Counted from the first letter of the stretch, positions 8,371 to 17,138 are shown. The stretch is DNA of 64,000 nt from Thermaurantimonas aggregans (GCF_003851885.1 NZ_BHZE01000004.1:85875-149874); one strand, 5' to 3'. The notes: generated by a model from the sequence alone, not told the origin. A program made the numbers and translations.

Positions 8371-10152
8371 TTAGTTGGATGAAACTTGTTTTTTCTTCTT
8401 CTCTGTTACTATCTCAACGGGTACAGATCGCATGCTCGCCATGCCGTCGTGACTAATTGCTTCGATTTCAAACCGGTACTGACTAAAATAGCGCATTGGG
8501 CCTGTGTAAAATGACCGCCTATCAGCGGATAAATCATTTTCTGTAATGATTAGCATGCCATCGCGATAGATCCGAAACCCCTTTAAATCAGACACATCTG
8601 GATATTCCCAATAAATCATGGCTGTATTTGAGTCTACTTCCCAGCGCTTTATAATCGGTACCGGGAGCACTTTCGAGGCCACTTTTACTGTAATGGTATC
8701 ACTTGGTTCGCTTTCGTACATGTACTTACCTAAAGACGATACACAAAAGCGATAAGTTGCTCCCTGATCCATAGGCACTTCATAGACGAAGCGGGTTTCG
8801 CGAATTGCTTCTTCAAAATTGATCCACCGAAGGTCGTTTGACAGAGGGTGAGATGCGTATATGTAAAATTCCTGAGTAATGGTGTCTTGTTGATTTCCCT
8901 TTTCCCACTCGAGTGTAATGAAAGTGCGCATGTTTTGGGTACGCACCGTAGCTCTTAAATTTTTAGGGCGTGGTGGGACGATTTTAGGCAAGTAATAAAA
9001 CATTACCTCGTCGCTTGAGATCTCTGTTTGGTCTTTATACACTGCTTTGATCCGATATGCGTAGTATTCTTTCGGTATTAATGGCCCTTTGTCGTTATAA
9101 GAATAGGTATTTGGATCAGAGATCACCCCTATCTTGGTAAAAGGGCCAGGAGGCAATGCCCGCCATATTTCAAAGCGATCGATATGACGTTGAACACTTT
9201 CAGCTATTTTAAAATTTAGCAGAATACCTTGGTCATAAGACAGATTCCCGATGATTTGAAGTATTTCAGGTTTTTCATAGGTTTCAATGATCTCGTTTGG
9301 ATCGTATTTAAAAAAGTTTTCGCTGTCTTCGAAATTAAAAAAGGAAATCAGGCGAATGGAATATTCATTGACCTCTGTGGGAGATGCGCTGCTATCGTAA
9401 ACCGAGTAAAATCCATCAGGATTACGTTGGATCACAGGTGTTGGGTTGATTTTGATCCACTCATCACCATTGCGCCGATAGACATTAAAACCTCTGTGTG
9501 CAAAAAGGTTAAGAGTTTGCTGATCGGCACGCCAGAGCAACTGCACGTTTCTTTTGTTCGTAAACAGTCGCACATTAAAGTCATAAATTCGATTGAAAAA
9601 AAACTTTTCTCCGCCAACGAGGCGAAAGGTTGCAACAGGTCTACTCTGTTCCTTCTGATTAATCATCAGAAACAGACCGTATTCGTATGCTATGCCCATT
9701 TGTACATCTGAATCGTCGCAACCCAGACCTGCTGCCCTTGCCACATTGTAGTTAATGCTTATTCCAAATTTAAATTCCTGTAACTTTTCAGAATCTTGCA
9801 GCTCACTTACAAGTTTAGAATTATCTATCTGCTTTAATTTGCCTGATTGAAAGAGCGAATCGATTTCTTCACGAAAAGACAAAAGCGTTTCATTTGTCAA
9901 ACCTAAATTTTCATACGACTTAGCTGAAGAAAGTTCAAACGATATTGGACCTGCCACAACAGACCATTGACGCTCTTTTTCACGGCGTTTTTTTAAAATA
10001 AATCCGTTTAAATTGGCTGGAACTGTTTTTGGCATCCAGAAAAATGACCAGCGTAGCCCATCGGGGCTCCCAGCTGTAAGCACGAAAGATTCATTTTGTG
10101 CACTCAAAATCAAGCTCTTGCAAAATATTAGGAGCAAAATCAACTGTTTCAT
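8371..10152 (-). CDS. Fibronectin type III-like exported protein (third gene of surface cluster)
   Basis: 593 residues from the ATG at 10150-10152. The frame is open further upstream, but the longer start would overlap the preceding gene and put 18 extra residues before a good signal peptide (MKQLILLLIFCKSLILSAQ). The middle and C-terminal parts have at least three fibronectin type III-like modules. They are recognised by patterns such as YAYRIKAVYKDQTEISSDEV, ITLEWEKGNQQDTITQEFYIY and TAMIYWEYPDVSDLKGFRIYRDG. These modules usually mediate protein or polysaccharide contacts. No catalytic motif is visible. The gene lies 10 bases after the 1020-residue protein and 13 bases before the barrel gene, so it is co-transcribed. 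It carries no T9SS C-terminal domain. Confidence 0.65.
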   Translation of the reverse strand: MKQLILLLIFCKSLILSAQNESFVLTAGSPDGLRWSFFWMPKTVPANLNGFILKKRREKERQWSVVAGPISFELSSAKSYENLGLTNETLLSFREEIDSLFQSGKLKQIDNSKLVSELQDSEKLQEFKFGISINYNVARAAGLGCDDSDVQMGIAYEYGLFLMINQKEQSRPVATFRLVGGEKFFFNRIYDFNVRLFTNKRNVQLLWRADQQTLNLFAHRGFNVYRRNGDEWIKINPTPVIQRNPDGFYSVYDSSASPTEVNEYSIRLISFFNFEDSENFFKYDPNEIIETYEKPEILQIIGNLSYDQGILLNFKIAESVQRHIDRFEIWRALPPGPFTKIGVISDPNTYSYNDKGPLIPKEYYAYRIKAVYKDQTEISSDEVMFYYLPKIVPPRPKNLRATVRTQNMRTFITLEWEKGNQQDTITQEFYIYASHPLSNDLRWINFEEAIRETRFVYEVPMDQGATYRFCVSSLGKYMYESEPSDTITVKVASKVLPVPIIKRWEVDSNTAMIYWEYPDVSDLKGFRIYRDGMLIITENDLSADRRSFYTGPMRYFSQYRFEIEAISHDGMASMRSVPVEIVTEKKKKQVSSN

Positions 10153-10162
10153 GTCAAGCTCT

Positions 10163-13100
10163 TTAAATAGAAAATGAAATATTTGGACTTTCGATCTGGT
10201 TTCCATAGCCAGGAATGCTTGCCGGCAAGGTAATTCTTGCTCTTCCGGAAACAGTCAGGGTGTTGTTCATGTACGAAGCATCTCCCCACACTTCAGCTGA
10301 GGCTCCTGTATTAAAATCGTAAAAGAAGGTTTCTACCCTAACCTGCGCAATTCCTTGAACATAAATACCAAAACTACCACTTAAACCATTTATGTCAAGG
10401 TTCATATCTGCGTGCGAGTTCAGCTGGAGTCTTGCTGTAAAGGTAACCACTCCCTTAAGCCATGAATCTCTGTAATTAAACTCAGAGGTCAATTTGCCAC
10501 CGATACTACCTGTAAAACTGTTAACGTCATCGAGATTGCCCTGCAGATTAAAATATCCGTTGTGAAGTTTCACCAAACCACCAAACATATCACCACCCAT
10601 GTTGTTTCCATTGGCTTTAAACTGGTTGTTTCCGAAAAAGTAATGAATTTTTAAATTCTTTGATTGAAGGATTGATCCATTTGTTGGAAAATTTAAATCA
10701 GCCCCTACGTGGCCACTTATGGTATTAGCTGGTATAGCATAAGCTGCTACCACTTCACCTTTAAAATAGGGTGTATTTTTCAGTACTTTTACATTACCTT
10801 TTATAGTAACAGTTGCGTTTTCGGTGGTAAGTGCTAATTCGATTTTGCCAACCACCTCACACATTTCAGCCACATCGCTTATACCGGCTAGTATTCCTAT
10901 CAAATAGGTATCTTTCTGCGGCTGACCCGGTCCATCGATTCCTGTAAAGGAGTAATTATATCCCACAGATCCTCCTACTTGTGTGAGTTTTAACCCAGTG
11001 TTTCCTATAGGAATTCCAGGTGTTTTTGCTGCTACACTGAAGTAAACATAGTGGTACTCCTCCGGCTCATCTACAACTCCGTAGTCCAGTGATCCGTCAA
11101 GGCCAATTTTAGCAAACTCGCCTCTGAATGAGCCTTTAAAGCCATTGTTTTTAAAGGTCATATCTACCTCGAGTTCGCAGAAGCCTCGTTTAAGACGCCC
11201 TGATACCCCGCCCACGGCAATTTCGCCAGCCTGGTCAATGGTAAAATCCCGAATATTGGCCGCAGCTTTTACTCCAGTGGCACTGAGTTCAACACTTGCG
11301 TTGATTTTTAGTATTTCGTCTTTGTATTCAGCTTTGTTCAGATCAAATGAAAATTTTGAATATTTAACCTTTCCGTTACAGTTAAATTCTTTAAGGCCAC
11401 CCTCTTCCACTAAGAAGGTTGCCACAGTGATTTTGGCATTGAATTTTGAATGTTTTGCTTTTAAAGAGCCCTGAATTTTGGTCAGGTCAAAATACCTATC
11501 AAAATCAGCATTTACATTTAGCTCATCCAGATCCATCGAAAATGCTTTTACCTTATTGGCTTGTACTTCTGCATTGCAACCTCCCCCTTGAGGAAAGTTC
11601 AGCACAAGCACAAAAGTTCCTTTTACAGCTTTCAGATCAGAAACAGTGGCTTTCCCACTTCCATTGGTCAAGTGAAAGGTGCCATCAGGTATACTGGCTT
11701 CAAGTCCTAAACTTAATTCATCAAGTGATACAGTAAAGGCATTGGTCTTGTACCTGGCATTTGGTTTAGCTTTTAAAGTGCCTTTCAACACTCCTTGATT
11801 TGAAAAGTCGCCCTTAAAGTCAGCAATTACTTTATCCTTATTTCCATCTTTTTTAACAATGTCGATGGCAATGCCCTGAATTCCGCTCCAGTTCCAGGTA
11901 CCCGTAAAAGAATTTGTATTGGAAAAATTGAAGGTAACTGTTGAATTTGTTCCTTTTCTGAGAAGAATGACTCCACGGCCGGCTGAGAGGTCTCTGTCTT
12001 CGGGATTGGTAGCCTTGACCTGTACTGAGCCTTTCAGATTGCCGTTGATATCTACTTCTAAGGCAAACTTTTTCAATGCCAAGTCTAATGCTTTGACTTT
12101 TTGGCCTGTAGGCAACTGAAACTCCAATGCCGGCACTTCTGCATTACCTTCCCAGGAAAGTACCCCTCCGATCACAGCACGCGTATCGCAAACTCTTTTG
12201 ATGCCGACTGTCACACCTTGTACCTCAGCCATACGTACAACTCCTCCCATTTCATCCATTTTTAGCCTCATTGCAGCATTATTAGCCTGATAGGTACAAT
12301 GTCCATTGGCATCTGGTACAGGTGTCATGGGATTCACATTTACTGCGATTTCTATAGGACCGACAAGTACGCTTCCGGCAATGGGTGTACAAAGACATTC
12401 ACAATTGTTCACTATACTTCGGTAGGTATAACTCACATTTCCGATGCTGTATTCGAGTTCTACTTGTGCATTCTTGATAGAAGTATCAAGCAAGGTAATG
12501 GTTGGTGTCAGAGTTTGGGCATTGGTTATCCGCACTTTTGGATGAAGAGCCCTCCATCGATAATTGGCTCCAGGAAAATTTTGGGGATAAACTGCCTGTG
12601 CAGCATTGATCACTTTTGATCCTGCAGCACCCAAACACAAAATTTCGGGCAAATCCACCTTCATGCTCACCACAGTCAGATTCATTTCTTCCATACCCGA
12701 TTGGCGTATGAGACCGTGATAGCGCGTGTTGCCGTTTTCGTCAACGGTTGTCCATGTAGAATCAGCAAATTCACCGGGCTGCAGGGTTTTGGCATATTCG
12801 ATTTGATAAGTTCCGGTGATTTTGGCCGGGGTAGAAAACCCGGGCTCAGGAGCATCAGCTACTTTTGCACTCAAAGTACCTTGCCAGGTTATGGTCTGGT
12901 TTGTGCCGATACTGAGCTCTATGGAGCCAGGGTCGCTCAATGAGGCCTGAGATGGATTTACCTGAATAGTAACAGGTCCTTCTGTTCTAAGGGTTACTTT
13001 TCCGTTTTCAAACTGGTCTGTTTGTTTTTTGAATTGACCGTTAAGGGTTGTGGCCTGCCCGGTTTGTTTGCTCACAAGTAAAATTTGGTTTTTTGGCACT

Positions 13101-13225
13101 CCAAAAGGCTGAATCACATTAGGATTGTTGCCTTGCCCTTGTGCAGGTTTATCTTGTGCGCAGACGCTGGTTACAAATGATAATACGCTCAGGTATATCG
13201 CCAGGAAGTTGAAAAAGTTTTTCAT
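10163..13225 (-). CDS. 1020-residue exported beta-rich protein of unknown family (second gene of surface cluster)
   Basis: Signal peptide residues 1-23 (ending SVCAQ). The mature protein is almost entirely made of short beta strands. An Ig-like front part (about 50-270) ends in a cysteine motif NNCECLC. It is followed by a very long repetitive region (about 300-1000) of strands with the flavour of AsmA or beta-taco lipid-conduit proteins, for example LKGSVQVKATNPEDRDL, ITVATFLVEEGG, FKGSFRGEFAKIGLDGSL and FNLQGNLDDVNSFTGSIGGKL. I could not assign a family, and the AsmA resemblance is only a visual impression. No T9SS sorting domain. It sits in the middle of the four-gene run, 29 bases after the IPT/Big2 gene and 10 bases before the Fn3 gene. 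Confidence 0.6.
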   Translation of the reverse strand: MKNFFNFLAIYLSVLSFVTSVCAQDKPAQGQGNNPNVIQPFGVPKNQILLVSKQTGQATTLNGQFKKQTDQFENGKVTLRTEGPVTIQVNPSQASLSDPGSIELSIGTNQTITWQGTLSAKVADAPEPGFSTPAKITGTYQIEYAKTLQPGEFADSTWTTVDENGNTRYHGLIRQSGMEEMNLTVVSMKVDLPEILCLGAAGSKVINAAQAVYPQNFPGANYRWRALHPKVRITNAQTLTPTITLLDTSIKNAQVELEYSIGNVSYTYRSIVNNCECLCTPIAGSVLVGPIEIAVNVNPMTPVPDANGHCTYQANNAAMRLKMDEMGGVVRMAEVQGVTVGIKRVCDTRAVIGGVLSWEGNAEVPALEFQLPTGQKVKALDLALKKFALEVDINGNLKGSVQVKATNPEDRDLSAGRGVILLRKGTNSTVTFNFSNTNSFTGTWNWSGIQGIAIDIVKKDGNKDKVIADFKGDFSNQGVLKGTLKAKPNARYKTNAFTVSLDELSLGLEASIPDGTFHLTNGSGKATVSDLKAVKGTFVLVLNFPQGGGCNAEVQANKVKAFSMDLDELNVNADFDRYFDLTKIQGSLKAKHSKFNAKITVATFLVEEGGLKEFNCNGKVKYSKFSFDLNKAEYKDEILKINASVELSATGVKAAANIRDFTIDQAGEIAVGGVSGRLKRGFCELEVDMTFKNNGFKGSFRGEFAKIGLDGSLDYGVVDEPEEYHYVYFSVAAKTPGIPIGNTGLKLTQVGGSVGYNYSFTGIDGPGQPQKDTYLIGILAGISDVAEMCEVVGKIELALTTENATVTIKGNVKVLKNTPYFKGEVVAAYAIPANTISGHVGADLNFPTNGSILQSKNLKIHYFFGNNQFKANGNNMGGDMFGGLVKLHNGYFNLQGNLDDVNSFTGSIGGKLTSEFNYRDSWLKGVVTFTARLQLNSHADMNLDINGLSGSFGIYVQGIAQVRVETFFYDFNTGASAEVWGDASYMNNTLTVSGRARITLPASIPGYGNQIESPNISFSI

Positions 13226-13254
13226 AGGCTGTGGTTTTTTTAAGAGCTTACTGC

Positions 13255-14706
13255 TTATCTGTTTTGAATTCCAAAGAGTTGTTTCATGAGTAATTCGACC
13301 TTCCAGTCGGGTATGCGTCCTCCTCCGCCAGATACGGCACCACCGGTAATTGTAACTGTGGCGAAGTCTTGTAAGCCACTGTCCATCGCTATCACGGCAG
13401 CTGTACCATTATTGATACCAGCAGTAAAAACACCGTTTATATTGATAGTACCCATATTTGCAGGCACTACTCGCCATTGTGGTTGTCGATTTCCAATGGG
13501 TAAATTGTCTTGATCAAACATGTTAACGGCAAACTGAAACTGGCTGCCTGCTGGAATTTGTGCTTGTGAGGGGACCACCTCAATACGCGCCACACGACGC
13601 CCCCTACCTGTTTGATCGGCTGGCTTTTGATAGATAAATCGAAAGACTTGACTTGGTAATTGAATTACACCTCTTGAGGTAATTACTTTACCTGTTATTT
13701 GCCAGGCATATACCTGACCGTCTATAAGCTGCTCGGCATATGCTGGATATTGAAAGCTGTTACCGGTAATATTTTCTTGTTTAAATACATGGATGTTTCT
13801 AACCACTTCTTCGGCAGTTTGGCCAGGTAATACTTTATAAAGGACAAAATCATAGCGTTCATTCTGTCCAAACCACTGAAAAAGAGGAAATTCTGTATAA
13901 ATAATGGCTGGATTCATCCAAAATTCATTACCCGGAGCGATCAGTTCAGGATTAAAAAATGGATTTGAAACCACGGAGTTGCCTTTGTCTGTAGATATTA
14001 CAGAACCGTCTTTGTCTTTTACAACCAGTTCTACTTCATAATTGTCCGGGGGGAATTGACCTAATCGACGAACCTCATCAGCAAAAGCATACCCCCCACT
14101 ACCTTGGCTACCACTAATTGTGATTTTTTCAAAATTTCGGTTGCTAATTCGTTCTTGTTGATTGGGTTGAAGATTTTTTTTGACCGATAGCGTGGCTACT
14201 TTTCCATAGTTTTGAGTGGAAAGTGATACCTCGATGTTTACTTCCCTGCTTTGGTTATCATTTATTAAGTTAACAAAAAAGAGTATAGGTAAGCTGGAAA
14301 TATTGGTTACGTCAAAATCAGCAGCGTTGTAGGTTTCATAAGGGACTATCTCAAGCAATGCCTTGAAATTTCCTGATATTGTAAATACCTCAAAACCATT
14401 AGGTTTAGTAATTACCTCGCTGCCAGTGGTCACAGTTACATTTCTGAAACCAGGTGCTGCTGTCTGAAGTACTGTGATTACAGCAGCTGCCATAGTAGGC
14501 GTTTGTACATTGATTGGGTTTTGCACCAAAATTCCTTCTCCAAAATCTGCAACTGTTTGCCCGTTTTTAAAGTTGGAATTAATGCCCCTGATTATCACCG
14601 TAGTAGTAGTACCAATGGTAGCAGCCCCTGGCGAGAGATCAACAATCGTTTGACCGAATACCTGTGAACTCAGTAGAACACAAAAGAAAAATTTAAAAAT
14701 TTTCAT
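13255..14706 (-). CDS. IPT- and Big2-domain exported protein (first gene of surface cluster)
   Basis: 483 residues. The signal peptide is about 1-18 (ending VFG|Q). Residues about 20-110 look like an IPT/TIG domain (DLSPGAATIGTTTTVIIRG ... FRNVTVTTGSEVI). The middle (about 115-360) contains a strand-rich region with FPLFQWFGQNERYDFVLYK and QLIDGQVYAWQITGK. These recall domains seen in Bacteroidota surface proteins. Residues about 370-455 form a Big2-like Ig domain (RIEVVPSQAQIPAGSQFQF ... GVFTAGINNGTAAVIA). The C-terminus is a short GGGGR linker plus a helix, not a T9SS domain. It is the first gene of the four-gene run. An imperfect -7-like TAAAATTTG lies upstream near 14740. Function unknown; an adhesion or structural role at the cell surface is an inference from the domains. 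Confidence 0.65.
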   Translation of the reverse strand: MKIFKFFFCVLLSSQVFGQTIVDLSPGAATIGTTTTVIIRGINSNFKNGQTVADFGEGILVQNPINVQTPTMAAAVITVLQTAAPGFRNVTVTTGSEVITKPNGFEVFTISGNFKALLEIVPYETYNAADFDVTNISSLPILFFVNLINDNQSREVNIEVSLSTQNYGKVATLSVKKNLQPNQQERISNRNFEKITISGSQGSGGYAFADEVRRLGQFPPDNYEVELVVKDKDGSVISTDKGNSVVSNPFFNPELIAPGNEFWMNPAIIYTEFPLFQWFGQNERYDFVLYKVLPGQTAEEVVRNIHVFKQENITGNSFQYPAYAEQLIDGQVYAWQITGKVITSRGVIQLPSQVFRFIYQKPADQTGRGRRVARIEVVPSQAQIPAGSQFQFAVNMFDQDNLPIGNRQPQWRVVPANMGTININGVFTAGINNGTAAVIAMDSGLQDFATVTITGGAVSGGGGRIPDWKVELLMKQLFGIQNR

Positions 14707-15222
14707 AGGTTATGGTATGTTGATTGTAAGCGAATTGATTGATCAAATTTTACAACTAAAACAAAGATTGAAAACAAAACCTGTTGAAACAGTTTCAGAT
14801 TTTATTTGAATATCGTTAAAACATTTTTCAATGCACTCGAAATCGCTCTATTTGAGCTTTCTATGATTAATAAAATTATTGATAGAGTTGATTACAGAAA
14901 TAAAGCGTCTCACAAATTTTTCCCTTATAACTCAAGGATAGAAAACAGGATACTTGCATTTTGGAATACTACTTGCACAGGCAACTGATCTTTTTTAGGA
15001 ATAAAAATTTATATAAAATCGTCTATTTCATTGTTTTACAAAAACAAGTAGATTTTTTTTATAATTTTATTGTCTCCATTTAATTTTCTATAAAATCAAA
15101 AAACAAGAACAAATTAAAGAAAAAATACAAAATTTCTTACAATAGTTACCAGTGATGTATATTACATCTCAATAGAGAGTGATTTTTTGAACTTTGCACC
15201 CCAAAAAAAGTTGCTTCAAATT
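14707..15222. other. AT-rich intergenic region
   Basis: This stretch separates the divergent IPT/Big2 gene and the thioredoxin-TPR gene. It is strongly AT-rich with long T and A runs. A 60-codon frame at 14806-14988 has no recognisable similarity or leader and is probably chance. A weak -7-like GAACTTTG occurs at 15189-15196. I see no RNA gene or repeat in it. Confidence 0.5.
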
Positions 15223-16011
15223 ATGGTGAACGAAGAGGTAGATATACTGAAAAAAAGTGAGCAAGTACCTGTATTAGTAGACTTTTGGGCACCTTGGTGT
15301 GGACCTTGCCGATTCTTAGGGCCAATTATCGAAGAATTAGCCCGAGAAGCCAATGGTCTTTGGCAGCTGGTGAAGGTGAATACCGACGAGCAGCCTGAGT
15401 TTATGCACAAATACCACATTCAGGGTATCCCAACGATGAAAATGTTTTACAATCGTCAGGTAATTGGCGAGCAGGTAGGCGCACTGCCAAAACACGAACT
15501 AAAGCGCTGGATCGAATCACTTATCCCCACGCCCGAAAAAAAAGAATGGACTGCTCTATCACAGCGCTTAAGTTCAGTAAACGAACAAGAAGGCAAAAAA
15601 CTTTTGGAAGAATTTATTTCACGCTTTCCGTCACATCAGGAAGCTAGAATTTTATGGTTGAGATCTGTAGTTTGGCATGAACCTCAGAAAGCATTAAACC
15701 ATTTACGTGAATGGAAAGACCTGGGGGCTCATACTGATCTGGTACAAGACATTGAGGCACTGGCACGTCTAATGACTTTTAATCCCGAAGGAAAAACAAA
15801 AGTAGACGATATGCTCAGTGAAGCTGCTGCACACTTAAGATCAAACGACATTGAAGGGGCACTCCGTAAGTTGGTCGATAGCATAATGTATGACAAACAC
15901 GCCCACGACGAGTTGGCCCGTAAAGCCTGTATTGCCATTTTCCATCATTTAGGTGAACAACATGAACTGACAAAAGTCTGGCGAAGGCGTTTCAGTATGG
16001 CACTCTATTGA
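15223..16011 (+). CDS. Thioredoxin-TPR protein (CnoX/YbbN-like)
   Basis: 262 residues from the ATG at 15223; an in-frame TTG 36 bases upstream is unlikely. The N-terminal thioredoxin fold (about 1-105) has the active site WCGPC (Cys26 and Cys29) and the cis-proline segment GIPTMKMF. The remaining part is helical with tetratricopeptide-like pairs, followed by a conserved C-terminal helix bundle (LVDSIMYDKHAHDELARKA) typical of the CnoX/YbbN family. CnoX proteins act as chaperone-like holdases that cooperate with GroEL and DnaK. The E. coli protein lacks a full redox site, whereas this one has both cysteines and could act as an oxidoreductase. Monocistronic, closed by a terminator at 16014. Confidence 0.88.
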   Translation: MVNEEVDILKKSEQVPVLVDFWAPWCGPCRFLGPIIEELAREANGLWQLVKVNTDEQPEFMHKYHIQGIPTMKMFYNRQVIGEQVGALPKHELKRWIESLIPTPEKKEWTALSQRLSSVNEQEGKKLLEEFISRFPSHQEARILWLRSVVWHEPQKALNHLREWKDLGAHTDLVQDIEALARLMTFNPEGKTKVDDMLSEAAAHLRSNDIEGALRKLVDSIMYDKHAHDELARKACIAIFHHLGEQHELTKVWRRRFSMALY

Positions 16012-16013
16012 AG

Positions 16014-16042
16014 AGCATCTGAATTTTCAGGTGCTTTTTTTG
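16014..16042 (+). terminator. Rho-independent terminator of the thioredoxin-TPR gene
   Basis: AGCATCTGAA and TTCAGGTGCT pair (one G-T pair) with a 2-base nominal loop, followed by seven T residues, directly after the stop codon. Confidence 0.8.
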
Positions 16043-16057
16043 TTTAAAAATATAATA

Positions 16058-16103
16058 TTCATAATTAAACAACATCGACATTCATAATTAAACAACATCG
16101 ACA
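16058..16103. repeat. 23-bp perfect tandem duplication
   Basis: The 23-base unit beginning TTCATAATTAAACAACATCG occurs twice without any gap (16058-16080 and 16081-16103) in the region upstream of the rhodopsin gene. It could be a recent slippage duplication or a duplicated binding site. Confidence 0.95.
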
Positions 16104-16225
16104 GCCGAATAAAAGTATTTAAGCTTATTTATTGTGGCAAATTTGATTTTATCATCTATATATCAATATTCTAAAAATTATCAATTGAAATTATTTTACC
16201 CAAGTAAACTTTTTTAGTATTTTTT

Positions 16226-16258
16226 ATGTTTAATGTTTGCATATAAAACGTTAAACAT
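16226..16258. promoter_or_regulatory. 12-bp inverted repeat directly before the rhodopsin start codon
   Basis: ATGTTTAATGTT (16226-16237) and AACGTTAAACAT (16247-16258) are inverted copies with 11 of 12 positions complementary and a 9-base loop. The right arm ends two bases before the ATG at 16260. It could act as an operator for a dimeric regulator or as an mRNA hairpin covering the ribosome entry site. Confidence 0.75.
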
Positions 16259-16259
16259 T

Positions 16260-17018
16260 ATGAAAACAAATTTACTTGATGTCGTCACCATTCCGGTAGA
16301 TGATCCGGTGGCTTTCACTTTCTTTACCGGCTACATGTCAATGTTTGCCGCTTCGGTCTTTTTCTTTTTTGAGCGTTCGAGAGTACCAGAGAAGTGGAAA
16401 ACTTCGCTGCTGGTATCTGGATTGATCACTGGTATTGCTGCCGTACACTACTACTACATGCGCGATTACTACGCCAGCACGGGAAGCAATCCAACAGCCT
16501 TGCGCTACATCGATTGGACACTTACTGTACCTCTGATGTGTGTAGAATTTTATTTATTGACCAAACCAGCTGGAGCTACTAAAGGACTTATGTGGCGATT
16601 AATCATCGCTGCCGTATGGATGCTTGTATTTGGATATATTGGCGAGGCCTTTAATCCGGAAGGAGGAAGTACAAGTCATTCCGTTACTTATGGAGTGCTT
16701 TCAACCTTAGGATACGTTTACATTTTATACTTGGCCTGGATGGGCGAAGTAAAACAGCTGGCCGAAAAAACGAACAATCCCACTATTATAAGAGGTATCC
16801 GCACATTATCATGGTTTATTTTAGTTGGTTGGGCTATCTATCCAATTGGATACATGTGTATGCCTGGTGGCTGGCTCAATATCGCATTTGGCTGGCAGCC
16901 TAGTGCTGTTGATTTATTCTATAACATAGCCGATGCTATAAATAAAATTGGATTTGGACTAGTGGTGTATAACATCGCTATCGATGATCTTTCAAAGGCA
17001 AAGGTTCTAGCTGCTTGA
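16260..17018 (+). CDS. Proteorhodopsin (green-type light-driven proton pump)
   Basis: A 252-residue seven-helix retinal protein. In the third helix RYIDWTLTVPLMCVEF gives the DTE proton-pump motif: Asp85 (proton acceptor), Thr89 and Glu96 (cytoplasmic proton donor). Met93 is at the spectral-tuning site; Met or Leu there goes with green absorption. Arg82 and His63 (partner of the acceptor Asp in proteorhodopsins) are present. The retinal lysine is Lys229 in DAINKIGFG, and WAIYP (191-195) marks helix F. Two ATGs are possible; 16260 is chosen because the upstream one (16233) lies in an inverted repeat and adds nine polar residues before the known N-terminal pattern. No blh or carotenoid gene is adjacent, so retinal synthesis must be encoded elsewhere. 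Closed by a strong terminator. Confidence 0.96.
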   Translation: MKTNLLDVVTIPVDDPVAFTFFTGYMSMFAASVFFFFERSRVPEKWKTSLLVSGLITGIAAVHYYYMRDYYASTGSNPTALRYIDWTLTVPLMCVEFYLLTKPAGATKGLMWRLIIAAVWMLVFGYIGEAFNPEGGSTSHSVTYGVLSTLGYVYILYLAWMGEVKQLAEKTNNPTIIRGIRTLSWFILVGWAIYPIGYMCMPGGWLNIAFGWQPSAVDLFYNIADAINKIGFGLVVYNIAIDDLSKAKVLAA

Positions 17019-17038
17019 AAGGTTATAGCTTAAAAATT

Positions 17039-17074
17039 AAAAGACCCTATGTGTCTGATACATAGGGTCTTTTT
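17039..17074 (+). terminator. Rho-independent terminator of the rhodopsin gene
   Basis: AAAGACCCTATGT and ACATAGGGTCTTT form a 13-bp stem with a 7-base loop and a T tail. It lies 20 bases after the stop codon. Confidence 0.92.
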
Positions 17075-17138
17075 GCTTTTTACAAATCCTGTTAATATTT
17101 CCAATATCTAAACTTTATTCCTTTTGTTGATTTAAGTG

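Noticed and set aside
14806..14988. 60-codon frame in the intergenic region
   Set aside because: No leader, no recognisable similarity, in AT-rich DNA where such frames occur by chance.
15187..15222. TTG start extension of the thioredoxin-TPR protein
   Set aside because: A -7-like element overlaps this stretch, and the ATG at 15223 gives the usual thioredoxin N-terminus.
16058..16103. CRISPR array
   Set aside because: The two 23-base copies are directly adjacent without spacers, so this is a tandem duplication. No CRISPR array or cas gene was seen anywhere in the window.
16233..16259. Alternative rhodopsin start at 16233
   Set aside because: The ATG lies in the left arm of an inverted repeat and adds nine residues unlike the usual rhodopsin start. 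It remains possible but is less likely than 16260.
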